Of a stretch of 64,000 bases of DNA, positions 1 to 10,295 are shown one piece after another; position 1 is the first letter of the stretch, and each line of letters opens with the position of its first letter. Where the stretch lies: positions 20,506,200 to 20,570,199 of the forward strand of contig OZ024724.1 of the NCBI GenBank assembly GCA_964016875.1. The letters are read 5' to 3'. A program made the position numbers and the translations under genes. This stretch comes from Fallopia convolvulus (lineage: Eukaryota; Streptophyta; Magnoliopsida; Caryophyllales; Polygonaceae). Under the pieces are notes generated by a model that worked only from the letters and a program-made list of their open reading frames with translations, had not been told where the DNA came from and made no database searches.

Positions 1-332
1 GTCTTAGCTACTTGCATTTACCAGCCAAATTCAAAAGCAATCCCTTTGATTCATTTGCATGAACTGAGCTTGTAATCAAACTCGGAAATTTTCAGTGTTT
101 TGCATGACTATTACAACTCAAGAAAGCATAAATTGTTGCATTTCTAAACTATGAACTGGCTGTAAGGCCTTCAAAATTTTAAGTTTTTCTTATTGAACAG
201 TTCTTTTTTTAGTTTGTAAGGGGATGAACAATTATATGCCAATTTCAAAGACCTCTTACAATTTTTAACTAATTCCACTATCCCACTGCAGGAGATTCAC
301 CTTTATATAGACTCAAACCTCTTTGGTCCGCA
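1..332 (+). other. 5' part of the bZIP-like gene: intron and possible leader
   Basis: AT-rich sequence ahead of the first recognised coding exon. A good 3' splice site (pyrimidine-rich tract ending in CACTGCAG) closes at 291, so 292-332 is probably the start of an exon. The frame of the ATG at 333 stays open back to 292, so an upstream coding exon outside the window cannot be excluded. No other gene is visible. Confidence 0.45.
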
Positions 333-3141
333 ATGATTCGGCAATGCCAACTTCCACCTCGTGCTCCGTTACGAACCAAGGAGATTGCTTTCTCCTCTGA
401 TGAACCAAGCCCTAAGAACCCACTTCAAAGTAAACATAAAAAGTCACTCTCCCATAGTTCAGTACTAGAGGACCAATTGCCTTGGATGGATGATCTGTTG
501 AGTGTGAACTCAACTTCTGGAGGACGATTCCATTGTCGTTCTGCCAGTGATTCAATGGCTTTTCTTGATGATCTTGTCTCACAATCAATCCTGCTTTCAC
601 ATAATGACAATGAGAATGTAACTTCTGATGGAAGTGGAGGTGCATTGGAATCAGCTTGTGTATATGGTCCAAATTCTCCGCGTAGGAAGGTCAATGAAGA
701 ATTCATGGGAAATTCTGTCCTAACAGCATTATCTGAGTGTGCCTCTCAAACCCAATTGCCCTTTCTTCAAGAAATCTCCTACAGCTCTTGGCCTAGTCAT
801 TTCGATTCGTGGGGAAACAGTGTTGGTTCAGTTAATGAAATGAATGTTGAACCAAAGGATGAAAAGAGGTTAATTCCTGTAAATTAAAGTTTCTTCTGTA
901 CTATACAAATTTTTGATGACAATCTGATATCAAACCTCTTAAGAGTCTGTTGCTGTTTACTATGTATAGACATCCAAGGCAGCGTTCAAGGGTTCGGAAA
1001 CTTCAGTACATTGCTGAACTAGAAAGAACCGTAAATGCTTTGCAGGTAACCAATATGAAATAGTTCATTAGTATTGCCTTTTTGATGTGGAATTATGCAA
1101 TGTTTTGTTGTCAAAATTTTAATTAGGCCTTTTCTGAACTCAAGAATCTCTTGATTTGTTGCATTGTGCTTGATTCTGCAAGAACATTATGTCATTGTGT
1201 GCTAGAAAAATTAGCATCTTTTGGTAGGGCTGTAAATGAACAGAGCTGTTCGTGAGAAATTCGGTGTTCGACTCGGTTAAATCTTGTTCGTGTTTGACTC
1301 GGTTTGTAAATAAATTGAGCTTGAGCACAATTTTAAAGCTCGAAAGATAAATGAATTGAGCACGAGCACAAGATAACTCGGCTCGTTTGCTCACGAGCAA
1401 ACTCGATTATATGCTCATGAGCAAGCTCGGTTATATACTTATAAAATACTAGATTATACGTTCATGAATAAGCTATACTATATATATTTATTATTACAAT
1501 ATATAGTTTATGTTAAATTACATAGTTTTGGTGGTGTTTTTCAAACCACGTAGTTTAAATTTTAGTTTCATTTGCTTGTATAATTGATCATGTAAATGAG
1601 TTGTTCACTGATTTGTCTCTCGAAGAAACTAAATGAGAGGTTCGCGAGTAAGCTCGAGCTCGAGCTCGATGAACATTTAAATGAACCAAGCTCAAACAAG
1701 ATTTTAAGCTCGAGCTCGCGTTCGAGTTCGAGCTCGTCTATTTTTAACCGAGTCAAGCTTGAGCAACTGAAAGCTCGACTCGACTCGGTTCGATTATAGC
1801 CCTTTGCTTTGCATCTTGCTTTCCTATCACCTTTGGATTATCAAAAAAAGAAAGAAAAGAATGTGAACTATAGTCTCTTTATTGTTCAGCTACTCAGTGT
1901 CAAACCTTTCAATAGTATGATTTATTCAGCCTTAGATTTTGGTCATCGATTACATTAAAGCCAGCACTTTAGCTGAACAAAATAAAAATCATAGAGTAAA
2001 AAATAGGCATTGCAAATTTCATATGCTGCATTACTGTTTTTGTCTCATGTCATGTGAAAAAAATTCTCTACCTTGGTGCTCTCTCTGTGTGAACTCTCTT
2101 TTGTGTTTCCATAATTTCGCATCACTTCCTTGCCAAAAACGCTCTCTTGTGTTACATGTCGATAGAAGACATTAAATTTTGGGGGGGGGGTTTCCCTGAA
2201 GTTGGTATGTCAAACTACTTGTGCAGACTTTGGAATCAGAATTACAGTACAAACTTTCCGCTCTGCTTCAACAACGTCTAACCTTGTCTGTGGAGAATAA
2301 GAAATTGAAGCAGCATATGTCTAGGCTGCAGCACAAAAAGCTTGCTCTTGATAGTAAGTAAACCCTTAGTCTTGTTATCATGTTTGCTATTCTTTTCCTG
2401 TTTCATCTCTAGCCATAACGTGTGCCTATGGATACATTAAGAGTCTAAATTTGGAAACTGTATCCGTAGTGCTACATAAATAGATATATGATTTATATCC
2501 TAGAAAACTAGTTTAAAATAGCACACAATTTATTAGATTATATATGCTTATCTAATTTGGAAATATTTTTAAAATGTATCGGAAAATTCATGACAAATAT
2601 ATGTTGATGTGGCCTTTCATCATCTTGAACGAACATACTAGATGGTGTTTCTTCTTCTTCTCAAATTCCAAATAATTGTGTTCTGTGGTCCCGTCGGGTC
2701 TTTTGGGTGGTCTCCTTTGTGTTAAGCCAAGGGTACCTCCATCTTACCCCCAGATTTCCCGTAAGGGGAGCTGGACTGGGTCAATGTTGTCAAATTCCAA
2801 ATAATTGAGAAATATCAAACTTTGTGATTTTATTTAGAAGTAGTGTTTTAGTTCCCTTGGGTAAGAGTAGGGAATGTTGGTGCAGGTGACATTTTTTTGG
2901 ATTTTAAAAAGCTGGAATTTGGATTTCAGAAAGTGTGTGACATTTTTATGATCATTTTTGCTGTGTATTTACACGCCCGTATGGAAATGTTGGTGCAGGT
3001 GAACACCAAATGCTGCAAAGGGAAGCTGAGAGGCTGCATTCTGGGCTTGCAAGATTGTCTCCCCAGCACAAGTTTCATATCAATGCTTCAGAAGATGACT
3101 GGGAGGAGATGTTGGATTGGGCAAAACTCAACCTTGGTTGA
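333..3141 (+). CDS. bZIP-like transcription factor with a non-canonical basic region (four exons)
   Basis: Coding exons are 333-868, 970-1045, 2227-2353 and 2999-3141, all with GT-AG introns. Phases join cleanly to give 293 residues ending in TGA. The N-terminal part carries an acidic LPWMDDLL block and a Ser-rich RSASDSMAFLDDL block, as in the plant bZIP34/bZIP61 and At4g06598-like group. Exon 2 gives QRSRVRKLQYIAELERTV, the C-terminal half of the basic region and start of the zipper. Exons 3 and 4 continue a Leu/heptad-rich coiled coil to about residue 265, and the C-terminus is acidic and Trp-containing. The invariant Asn of the N-x7-R signature is Lys178 (Arg186 is kept), a change I recall from the At4g06598 subgroup, so ordinary ACGT-core binding is doubtful. 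It probably acts in the nucleus as a dimer partner (inference). The start may lie further upstream. Introns 2 and 3 hold transposon insertions. Confidence 0.85.
1226..1803. mobile_element. hAT-type non-autonomous element in intron 2 of the bZIP-like gene
   Basis: The ends are imperfect inverted repeats: left AGGGCTGTAAATGAAC, right (reverse complement) AGGGCTATAATCGAAC. Just inside, both ends carry runs of GAGCTCGAGCTCG-type words in opposite orientation, so the element can fold on itself. The AGGGCT end and the CTCGAG-rich interior resemble abundant short plant hAT-like repeats. I could not find a clean 8-bp target duplication. No coding capacity; short ORFs across it are products of the GAGCTC repeats. 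Confidence 0.6.
2661..2807. mobile_element. Short insertion with an 18-bp target duplication (SINE-like) in intron 3
   Basis: An exact 18-bp direct repeat, TCAAATTCCAAATAATTG, stands at 2661-2678 and 2790-2807. The 111 bp between (2679-2789) are more GC-rich than the intron and end in a short GT-rich tail next to the right repeat. A target duplication of this length and a short non-coding body fit a LINE-mobilised SINE. RNA polymerase III boxes are not convincing, so it could be a 5'-truncated copy or another retroposed RNA. Confidence 0.55.
2873..3002 (+). repeat. Duplicated 3' splice site ahead of the last bZIP exon
   Basis: The 17-bp word AATGTTGGTGCAGGTGA occurs at 2873-2889 and again at 2986-3002. 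Each copy contains the acceptor TTGGTGCAG followed by the first bases of exon 4. The second acceptor (exon from 2999) gives the family-like C-terminus. The first (exon from 2886) stays open to a TAG at 3176-3178 but in another frame, giving an unrelated tail. It may be a tandem duplication or a small insertion with a target duplication. Confidence 0.6.
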
Positions 3142-3634
3142 ACCTTCTATCCTACCATGCCCATTCCCTTCCCTATAGTCCAAGTTCAATGACCACTTAA
3201 ACTAAACCACTTATGGTACTGCTAATCCGCAGCGGTGTTTAACAAAAAAGAAAAATGCACCCCTGTGGATAAATTTGTCAAGTCAAGAAATCCCCATTAG
3301 GCCGTGTTTGCTTGCTTTGTGTAAAAATTAGTGTGGTTGGCTGTTAGTCTGCCACAATAGTCGATGCTTGGCATGTCTAATCTGAAGAAACATATTAACC
3401 AGTTCAAGTGTACAAGAAAAGACTTGGAAGACGTGTCTTATTCTCCATATATGCTTACATCCACGAAACCATATAACGTACTGTGCATCTTACATAAATT
3501 TGAACAATTGAAAATATACAGAGATGAACGTGTAATTAGTTAGATAACATCAATGTTCAAAATTATGCAGGGGAGTTTTAACAATGTTGCCAAACAAACC
3601 CAAGAAAGAAGAGCCATAAATGTAGTTCTTGTAT
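3142..3634. other. Convergent 3' intergenic region between the bZIP-like and VPS60 genes
   Basis: About 490 bp separate the stop codons of two converging genes. It should hold both 3' UTRs and polyadenylation sites. AT-rich; no ORF or repeat recognised. Confidence 0.6.
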
Positions 3635-6256
3635 CTAATCACGAATAGATGCCCGAGGTACAGCAGGTAGACCCCATTCATCTTCAGCCTGTTGATAAAA
3701 TCAAAATTTAAGTTATAAAATCATCATTCAACTCACTCACCAAACACCACAAGTCCATAACCTGCCTAGAATCATGCATCATTGAATAAAAATATAGACT
3801 CTGAAACTGGCATACACAGAAAGTAGTAATTTATTTTCCATAACAAAAATGAAAGGAAACAATAAGCCTCAAGTCAAGTCCAAAGTTTTACAAACTCTTG
3901 ACTCTTATGGACTTATGGTGGAAAGTATAATGGAATTTACTTCATTTTGACAAGTAATGAGCAACTATCTTCATTGACCCTGGCTTGTTTGCTTAAAACA
4001 GTTACATTAAAACTTTTATGAATATAGATGATGATGAGATGTGTCTACGAAACCAAAACATGGAAACAAGCACGCCAGAGCATTCAATTTCTACAACACA
4101 AGCTATATATCAAATTCATACTTTAGTCACCCTTGAGTCTATATCATTTTGGATCCTACTATGGGAAGACAATAATAGAAACCTGAAGATCTCACATATC
4201 ACCAGGGGAAGACAAGTTAATGTTTACCTGCACATTGTTTCTTCCTGCTGGAACAGCTGCAGGCCTTGTAGGTGCCGAAGGCAAGCTGAGTTCTGACTCC
4301 AAATCAGATTCTTTGTCAGGTTGAAGATACGATGGAACCCCCTGGCTTTCAGATTCCATATCTAATTCCAAACCATCGAGCTCTGCAAGCAACATAGTAA
4401 AGATTAACTAGAATCAATAAGATACAGTTTGTCATAATATAATGGCAGGTGAAAAACAGAAGTCCATTGTTGTCCACAAAAGCACATCATTGTCATCATC
4501 ATAATTAAGAGGCCGATTAGCTTACCACCCATGAGCTCATCTTCATCAATATCATCAGGCACATTATAGCTTCTACCAAGGGTCTCTTGAATCTCAGAGC
4601 TCATATCCATCAGGTCCATCATTTCATCTTGCATGCTCTAGAGACCATATATGAAGTAACAATATTAAAGTTCAGACATTTTGCATGAGGTTTTTTCAAC
4701 TTGATACATGACACAATCAAAACAACTTACATCTATCTCATTAATTTTAACAGTCTTCATCATCCCTTTCAAGTCCTTGTTCGCTGCCTTCAGCGCAGAC
4801 ATCTGGGGAAGGGAACAGAAAAGCAAAAGATTCATTCATAACAAACTCCAGAGTTTGTGAAACTGAATGCAAGATATCACAAAATACAGCATACAATCCA
4901 ATACAACATCCTGTTTTGAAATTAAAATTAGATTAAGAACATAAAGCTCAGTTCTTATCATGTACCGTTTGTTGGGCATCCTTTATACCCTCAGCTGCAA
5001 ATGCAACTTGATCAAGGTTGAATGTCTGGTTGTAGAGCATGTCCCTCTGCCCCTCATACCTATCAAGAAGGAAGGTAAGACAGTAAATCAAGACAAGGAA
5101 ATTAAGTGCAAAACAACGGATCGTTAACGCTGTCAAAGGTTATGATTGTATATTTAATCCTTCTCATCAATTCCATGGCAATTACCAATGCCATCTCATT
5201 AATTACATGTCTTATACAGTACATTATTAAAAATCAATTATTCAAGGTTTGTACAATCAGTCAATCAGATTCATGAATAGCTAAGAGCCTATAAGATGCC
5301 CATCATGAAATAGTATGTGGCATTCATTTCTTGGACAAGGTAAATATAATTATAGCATAGAGTAAACGTAAGCAAATGACTGGATTATGTCATCATAATA
5401 ATTGGTTTTGATTATGATGCGAATGGTGAAAATATAAAATAAATTCCACAGTGCTTCTAGTTCTAGTTTGATAAATGTAAATCTCTAGCCCTATTCCTCT
5501 ATGAGCAAGAAATCGGTTCCAGTTAAGACCTGAAGCTCAGAGAAAAGAGAGAGGAACTTAACCAGGAAATGAAACAACAAATGCATAAGATCCATGCAGT
5601 TCTATTTTCTAAGGCTTCCACTGGCTTAGGAGAATTCTATATCGCAATGGAAAAATGAATCTTACATTCGCTTTTGCTTAAGGACTCTCATTGCTCGTGC
5701 CTTGACAGCCTCTTGAGCAGGGCCAGGTCGCGTTTTCTTGATCTGTTCTTTGTATCGTGCAAGTTCAGCATCAAGCTTTTTTATCTTCTCATCCACATTG
5801 TCCCCTCGTTTACTAATCTGATACAGACAAAGCAACCAAATTTAACAAGAAAAACTATTCTAGATAGAAAGTAGAAACATTCATATGTGCACTGATGTAA
5901 AAAAGCAGATTGCATTTCCCTGACAATAATTGTTTAAAGAAAGTATATCAGTAACAACTTTTGACCAATAATTCAGCCCCAAATTTCCAAAACCTCAATC
6001 AATAAATAGCAGCTGATCTTTAATATTCCCAAAACCCTAGCCAAAGTACCACCTTTCCGATATTCTCGAAACCCTAACTTTAGATGACCAGAATAGCAAA
6101 CGGATCTCATCCAAAAAATCGATCAACCAATTCATGGAATTTACATGCTAAGGATGATCAGAACAAAATGTAGAGAAAGAGAATTACTCGATCAGTAGCA
6201 TCTCCAATGGAAGGAGGCGGGTCTTTCTGTTTCTTAACGCCGAAGATTCTCTGCAT
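3635..6256 (-). CDS. VPS60: ESCRT-III subunit VPS60/CHMP5 family protein (seven exons)
   Basis: Coding exons on the minus strand are 6188-6256, 5666-5817, 4966-5059, 4731-4802, 4526-4637, 4228-4382 and 3635-3688. Their sum is 708 nt, giving exactly 235 aa plus stop, the usual VPS60 size. The protein starts MQRIFGVKK, keeps the PPPSIGDATDRISKRGD block, the helix-rich KTRPGPAQEAVKARAMRVLK segment, QRDMLYNQTFNLDQ, and the acidic DSMQDEMMDLMD and DDIDEDELMGELD blocks, and ends LPAVPRASIRD. These are hallmarks of plant VPS60, a Snf7-domain protein that works with LIP5 and VPS4 in endosomal ESCRT-III remodelling and multivesicular body sorting. The basic N-terminal half and acidic C-terminal half are typical. 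No truncation or missing block is seen. The first ATG follows a purine-rich leader. Confidence 0.96.
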
Positions 6257-6797
6257 TTTTCCGCTTGCCCTTGCTTCTTTATCGATCGAGAAACTGGTGA
6301 AGGAGATGAGCAGCAAAATCTGTGAGTCAGGATATAGGTTTGCAGTTGATCCGATCGGAAACGCAAAAGCACCTGCGAGGAGAATGATATGGAGCGAGCT
6401 ACCACCAGATTGTATACATCAATCTACCGAAAAAGAAAATTTCATTTAAAAAAAATCCCTAGTAATATCGAAATTTCCAGGAATTTGTCAGCGGACGCGG
6501 AGGATTTCTCAAAAAAAAATAAAAAAAAGGGGACGCGGAGGAATAACGGAGAAAAATCCCATCTTCACTAAAAAAAAAAGCAAAGGAAACCTAAGATATG
6601 GATCAAATCGGAACAAAAATTTATTAAGATAAATTTTGATGGTTCAAAACGAGAAATTAGGTAAGCGATTATGGATATATTATATTAATAATATTATTTG
6701 AGAAAAAGTCATGTACGAATGACGCCTAGATAAGAATTAAGATAAGAATTAAGAATAAATCTCGCTCGTCCATTCCAAAAAATCAACGCCTCTGATT
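6257..6797 (-). promoter_or_regulatory. 5' leader and upstream region of the VPS60 gene
   Basis: Sequence upstream of the minus-strand start. The first 200-300 bp have a composition compatible with a 5' UTR and proximal promoter, and A-rich tracts near 6500-6580 may mark its outer edge. No TATA box stands out. The flanking transposon starts at about 6798, which leaves roughly 540 bp for the promoter. Confidence 0.4.
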
Positions 6798-8147
6798 AAA
6801 TATTCATTAAAAAGGATAAAATACGGTATGAGCGAATTTTTCCCGAATTATTTGCGTATTTTTCAATAAAATACGATACGGACAAATTTTTCCCGTATTG
6901 TTCACGTATTTTTCGAAAAATACGTTTTTATGAGACACGCCCAGTTTGTTCATCAGAAATAACGATTTGTTCATCAATAATCATCATTTGTTCATCAATA
7001 CTAACTCATTGTGCATCGAGTTTTTGATAACATTGTTCATCGATTTCGAACTTTTTTAGTTTTTAGTTTTATTTTTTAAGCTTATTTACGTGTATGAATA
7101 CAATATTATCTAGTTTTTGATGCACATATATTTAGTTTCGATATACCAATATTTGTTCATTGATATAACCTAGTTTGTTGATATACCATTATTTGTTCAT
7201 TGGTATACCATTATTTGTTCTTTGATATACTCTTTTTGTTCATTGGTATACCATTGTTTGTTCATTAATATATCCTATTTGTTCATTGATATAACCTTTT
7301 TTGTTCATTGATCTAACTTTTGTTTCTACATTGAAGTGCTTTAAGGCTAACTTAATTGTCAATACGAATGAAGTGCTCAATATAGTATCAAAATAAGATA
7401 AGTTTGATGTAGAAACTTGAATGCAAAAGATAATAGATAAAGAATCCGACTTTGCAATAATATGGTGTATGCTAAGAGAACGAGATAGCAACAAATCGAA
7501 TAAAGTGCTCAATATAGTATCAAAATAAGATAAGTTTGATGTAGAAACTTGAATGCAAAGGATAATAGATAAAGAACCCGACTTTGCAATAATATGGTGT
7601 ATGCTAAGAGAACGAGATAGCAACAAATCGAAGAGGAGTGCTTGTGCCTAATTTAGATATGAACAAATTGATGTTATTAATGAAGAAATATGCATATAAC
7701 AATGAACAAATTGGGGTTACTAGTGAACAAATATGCATCTAGCAATGAACAATTATATGAAAAAGAAAATGAACAAATATGCATAAACCAATGAACAAAT
7801 TGATGTTACTAATGAACAAATGTGCCAAAACCAATGAACAAATATTTTCGGTTTTTATGAACAAAATCACAATGTTGATGAACAAATTGCATGCAATTTT
7901 TATACACATTTTTTCATTTTTTATGTACAAGCAATAGAGTTTTGATGCACAACGAATAATTTATTTATGCACAAAATCACAGTTTTAATGAACAAAATCA
8001 TAGTGTTTGATGAACAAATCCACATTATTGATGAACAAAACCATAATATTGATGAACAACGCGTCCTATTTTCGTTTTTTTTCAAAAATACGCGAATAAT
8101 TCTCCAATAATTCGCCCGTGCCGTTTTTTCCCCTTTTTAAGTGAATT
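6798..8147. mobile_element. Non-autonomous inverted-repeat element A with opposed GTTCAT arrays
   Basis: The left end reads ATTCATTAAAAAGG then AAAATACGG..GAATTTTTCCCGAAT. The right end, reverse complemented, reads ATTCACTTAAAAAGG then AAAAACGG..GAATTATT, giving imperfect terminal inverted repeats of about 60 bp. Inside the left end TTGTTCATC/TTGTTCATTG recurs about every 20-30 bp; inside the right end its complement GATGAACAAA recurs in the same way. A 16-bp near-identical direct repeat (ATCAACGCCTCTGATT at 6782-6797, ATCAACGCCTTTGATT at 8148-8163) flanks the whole. No transposase is encoded. The layout suggests a Mutator-like or foldback derivative, but the superfamily is not certain. Confidence 0.6.
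7371..7633. repeat. Two-copy 132-bp tandem repeat inside element A
   Basis: The unit starting AAGTGCTCAATATAGTATC begins at 7371 and again at 7503, with only a few substitutions (for example AAAAGATAAT versus AAGGATAAT, GAATCC versus GAACCC). It lies at the centre between the two opposed GTTCAT arrays. The open frame across it on the minus strand is created by the duplication and is not a gene. Confidence 0.85.
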
Positions 8148-8237
8148 GATCAACGCCTTTGATTTTTCTTCATCCAACGACTCTTGTTCTTTCTTATTTC
8201 GCACCTGTGCGCCCATTCGCACCTGAACCGAACTCAA

Positions 8238-8421
8238 ATTATTTAGATTATCTTTCATAATTCTATTAGTATTTTATATTTCTTCCCTTGACTAGGTTTA
8301 TTGTTAGATCAAGGTTTGTTTACCTAGATAAGATTCTATCTTCTAGAACTATCTTTGTATAAATACTTATCTTCCACTTCAATACGATTCATGCAATTTG
8401 CATTCTTCATTATTTTTTATA
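8238..8421 (+). repeat. 5' LTR of an internally deleted Ty1/copia element
   Basis: Aligns along its length with 9875-10066, starting at ATTATTTAGATTATC; differences are few. The first few bases expected from the 3' copy (TGATAATA) are damaged here. A TATAAATA box lies at 8358-8365. Just downstream, TGGTATCAT at 8422 resembles the copia primer-binding site TGGTATCAGAGC. Confidence 0.8.
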
Positions 8422-8596
8422 TGGTATCATACGCTCTAATACGATCCAAGGCAAGCAATCACAAAACACAGTCCTTACGACATACAAAAATGACGTCTCA
8501 AGCCATCACAATTTCCAATCCTTTTGAACTAGAGAAACCTCTTCTTATGATTTATCTATTCAACAATGTTAAATTGTCTCCCACAAATTAACTAGC

Positions 8597-9385
8597 ATGG
8601 TCTACATAAACCAAACTCCTTCTCACCGGTTGATGTCTCTTCGGGTACATAGTTGGATCAGTTTCGTCTCCTCCCGAAACAATCACTCACAACAACGCTC
8701 GAATCCCAAACAAGGCGTTTCAAACATGGGAAAACAAGATAATCTCGTTCATGGTGCATTGATCGGAACTCTCACATATGATATCATGAAACTTGTTACC
8801 CAAGAAAAAAAATTCAAAGGCTGTATGGGATTTACTCAAACTGACCTTGGCTACCGCATCTCGGGGTCACAAGAAGCAACTCAAAGCAAAACTGCAAGCA
8901 ACGAAGAAAGGCGAAAAATCGGTCACAGAATACATGCGGATTATGAAAGCGTCGGCTGACCAATTGGCATCGCTCCAGGCTGCTGTTAATCAGGAAGACT
9001 TTACGGAGTATGTCTTAAAAGGTCTCGTCTCTTCATATTAGTCTGTGATTGATGGTGTGAATAACAGGGACACGCCAATTTCTTATCATGAAGTCCATGA
9101 ACGCCTCATTTTGAAAGAGATGGAACTCAAAACGGAGAGCATAAGCGATTGTGCACCGGCTTCTGCTCTTGTTGCTCAGTCCAAACCCGGAAAGAAGAAG
9201 GGTATGCAGAACTCTACATCATCCGGACGGCCGTCAAACCACTCAAACACCACCCCTCCAAACTGGTTCACATCACCCTCTTCTTCCCAAATCCAAATCC
9301 AAAACCGAACCCAACCCTCAAACCAATATCAACCAAAGCCATTCAAAGGCAAGTGCCAAAACTGGTTCACATCACCTCACCGGCA
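8597..9385 (+). pseudogene. copia gag remnant
   Basis: Across two frames the translation contains KFKGCMG.., KAVWDLLKLTLA, TEYMRIMKASADQLASL, EYVLKGLVSSY and ISYHEVHERLILKEMEL, typical of the copia-type gag polypeptide (UBN2-like). A frameshift near 8800-8870 and a TAG after VSSY at 9042-9044 break it. The Gln/Asn/Pro-rich tail precedes where a zinc knuckle would be expected, but none is reached before the deletion joint near 9385. Confidence 0.75.
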
Positions 9386-9826
9386 GTTCTACATGCCTTT
9401 TTGGATGCCAACTAGGTGGGTGACAAAGACGATTAAGTTTCCACCAGTGGCTACATTCTCTACATTGGGACCACACCGATCTCATGGAGTTCAAGAAAGC
9501 AAAAGAGCATAGCAAGATCATCAACAGAAGCTGAATATAAAGCGCTGGCAGATTCCACTTCTGAACTAGTATGGGTGCAATCCCTGATCTCAGAACTTGG
9601 CTATCACTATAATGGTAAACCAGTACTCTACTGTGATAATTTGGGTGCAACCAATCTTAGTGCTAATCCGGTTTTCCATTCCCGAATGAAGCATATTGTG
9701 ATCGCCTTTCACTTTGTTCGGGAACATGTTCAATCTAACAAGCTGACTGTGTCGCACATCTCTACTGAAGATCAACTTGCTGATATACTTACTAAGCCAT
9801 TGTTGAAGCCACACTCACAAAACTGA
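9386..9826 (+). pseudogene. copia RNase H remnant
   Basis: Frames across this stretch give a degraded DANWVGDKDD, then ISWSSRKQKSIARSSTEAEYKAL, LYCDNLGATNLSANPVFHSR and EDQLADILTKPL, the ordered motifs of Ty1/copia RNase H. It directly follows gag sequence, so all pol domains upstream were lost in one deletion. A TGA ends the frame before the polypurine tract. Confidence 0.8.
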
Positions 9827-9874
9827 TTTCCAAGCTACGCCTATCAATAGACAGTCTTGCTTGAGGGGGAATAT

Positions 9875-10066
9875 TGATAATATTATTTAGATTATCTTTC
9901 ATAATTCTATTAGTATTTTATATTTCTTCCCTTGACTAGGTTTATTGTTAGATCAAGGTTTGTTTACCTAGATAAGATTCTATCTTCTAGGGTTATCTTT
10001 GTATAAATACTTATCTTCCACTTCAATACAATTCACGCAATTTACATTCTTCATTATTTTCTTATA
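9875..10066 (+). repeat. 3' LTR of the deleted Ty1/copia element
   Basis: Starts TGATAATATTATTTAG right after the polypurine tract and matches the 5' LTR to its end (TTCATTATTTTCTTATAT). It repeats the TATAAATA box at 10002-10009. LTRs under 200 bp are short for copia. Confidence 0.8.
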
Positions 10067-10295
10067 TATTATTCAGGACTACAATAGACAAATCTATCTA
10101 TTACTAACAACTAAAGCCGAACCAATTTCTGCAACCACATTACGCCACATCACCCCTTTGTTAAAATAATAGGTTTTTTTATAGTTAATTATGCAAAAAA
10201 GTTATCTCTAAGTAAACATAAAGATAAAATAATATTTGTAAAAATTTATCTACAAATAAACATAAAGATAAAATAATATTAGTGTATTTTTTCAA
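10067..10295. other. AT-rich spacer, no feature recognised
   Basis: A short direct repeat of the phrase AAACATAAAGATAAAATAATATT occurs in two pieces around 10215-10235 and 10257-10280. Nothing else supports a gene or element. Confidence 0.4.

Larger units (their letters stand above)
8422..9874 (+). mobile_element. Body of a deleted Ty1/copia retrotransposon
   Basis: Holds a 5' gag part and the terminal RNase H part of pol joined directly, with protease, integrase and reverse transcriptase missing. A polypurine tract (TTGAGGGGGAA) sits at 9861-9871 just before the 3' LTR. Both coding parts have stops and frameshifts, so this copy could only move in trans, if at all. Roughly 97% LTR similarity by eye suggests a moderate age. 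Confidence 0.8.

Noticed and set aside
2897..3178. Independent gene over the last bZIP exon
   Set aside because: It is the alternative-acceptor reading of exon 4, not a separate gene; kept only as a splicing finding.
4018..4296. 92-codon plus-strand frame over VPS60 exon 6 and intron
   Set aside because: Antisense to a clear VPS60 exon, with no family resemblance.
7240..7626. 128-codon minus-strand frame with repeated LLLSRSLSIHHIIAKS-type segments
   Set aside because: It is the translation of the two-copy 132-bp repeat in element A and has no homology or initiation context.
6810..8130. CRISPR-like regularly spaced GTTCAT repeats
   Set aside because: Repeat units are about 8-10 bp with irregular spacing and invert at mid-element; the genome is clearly a plant nuclear one.
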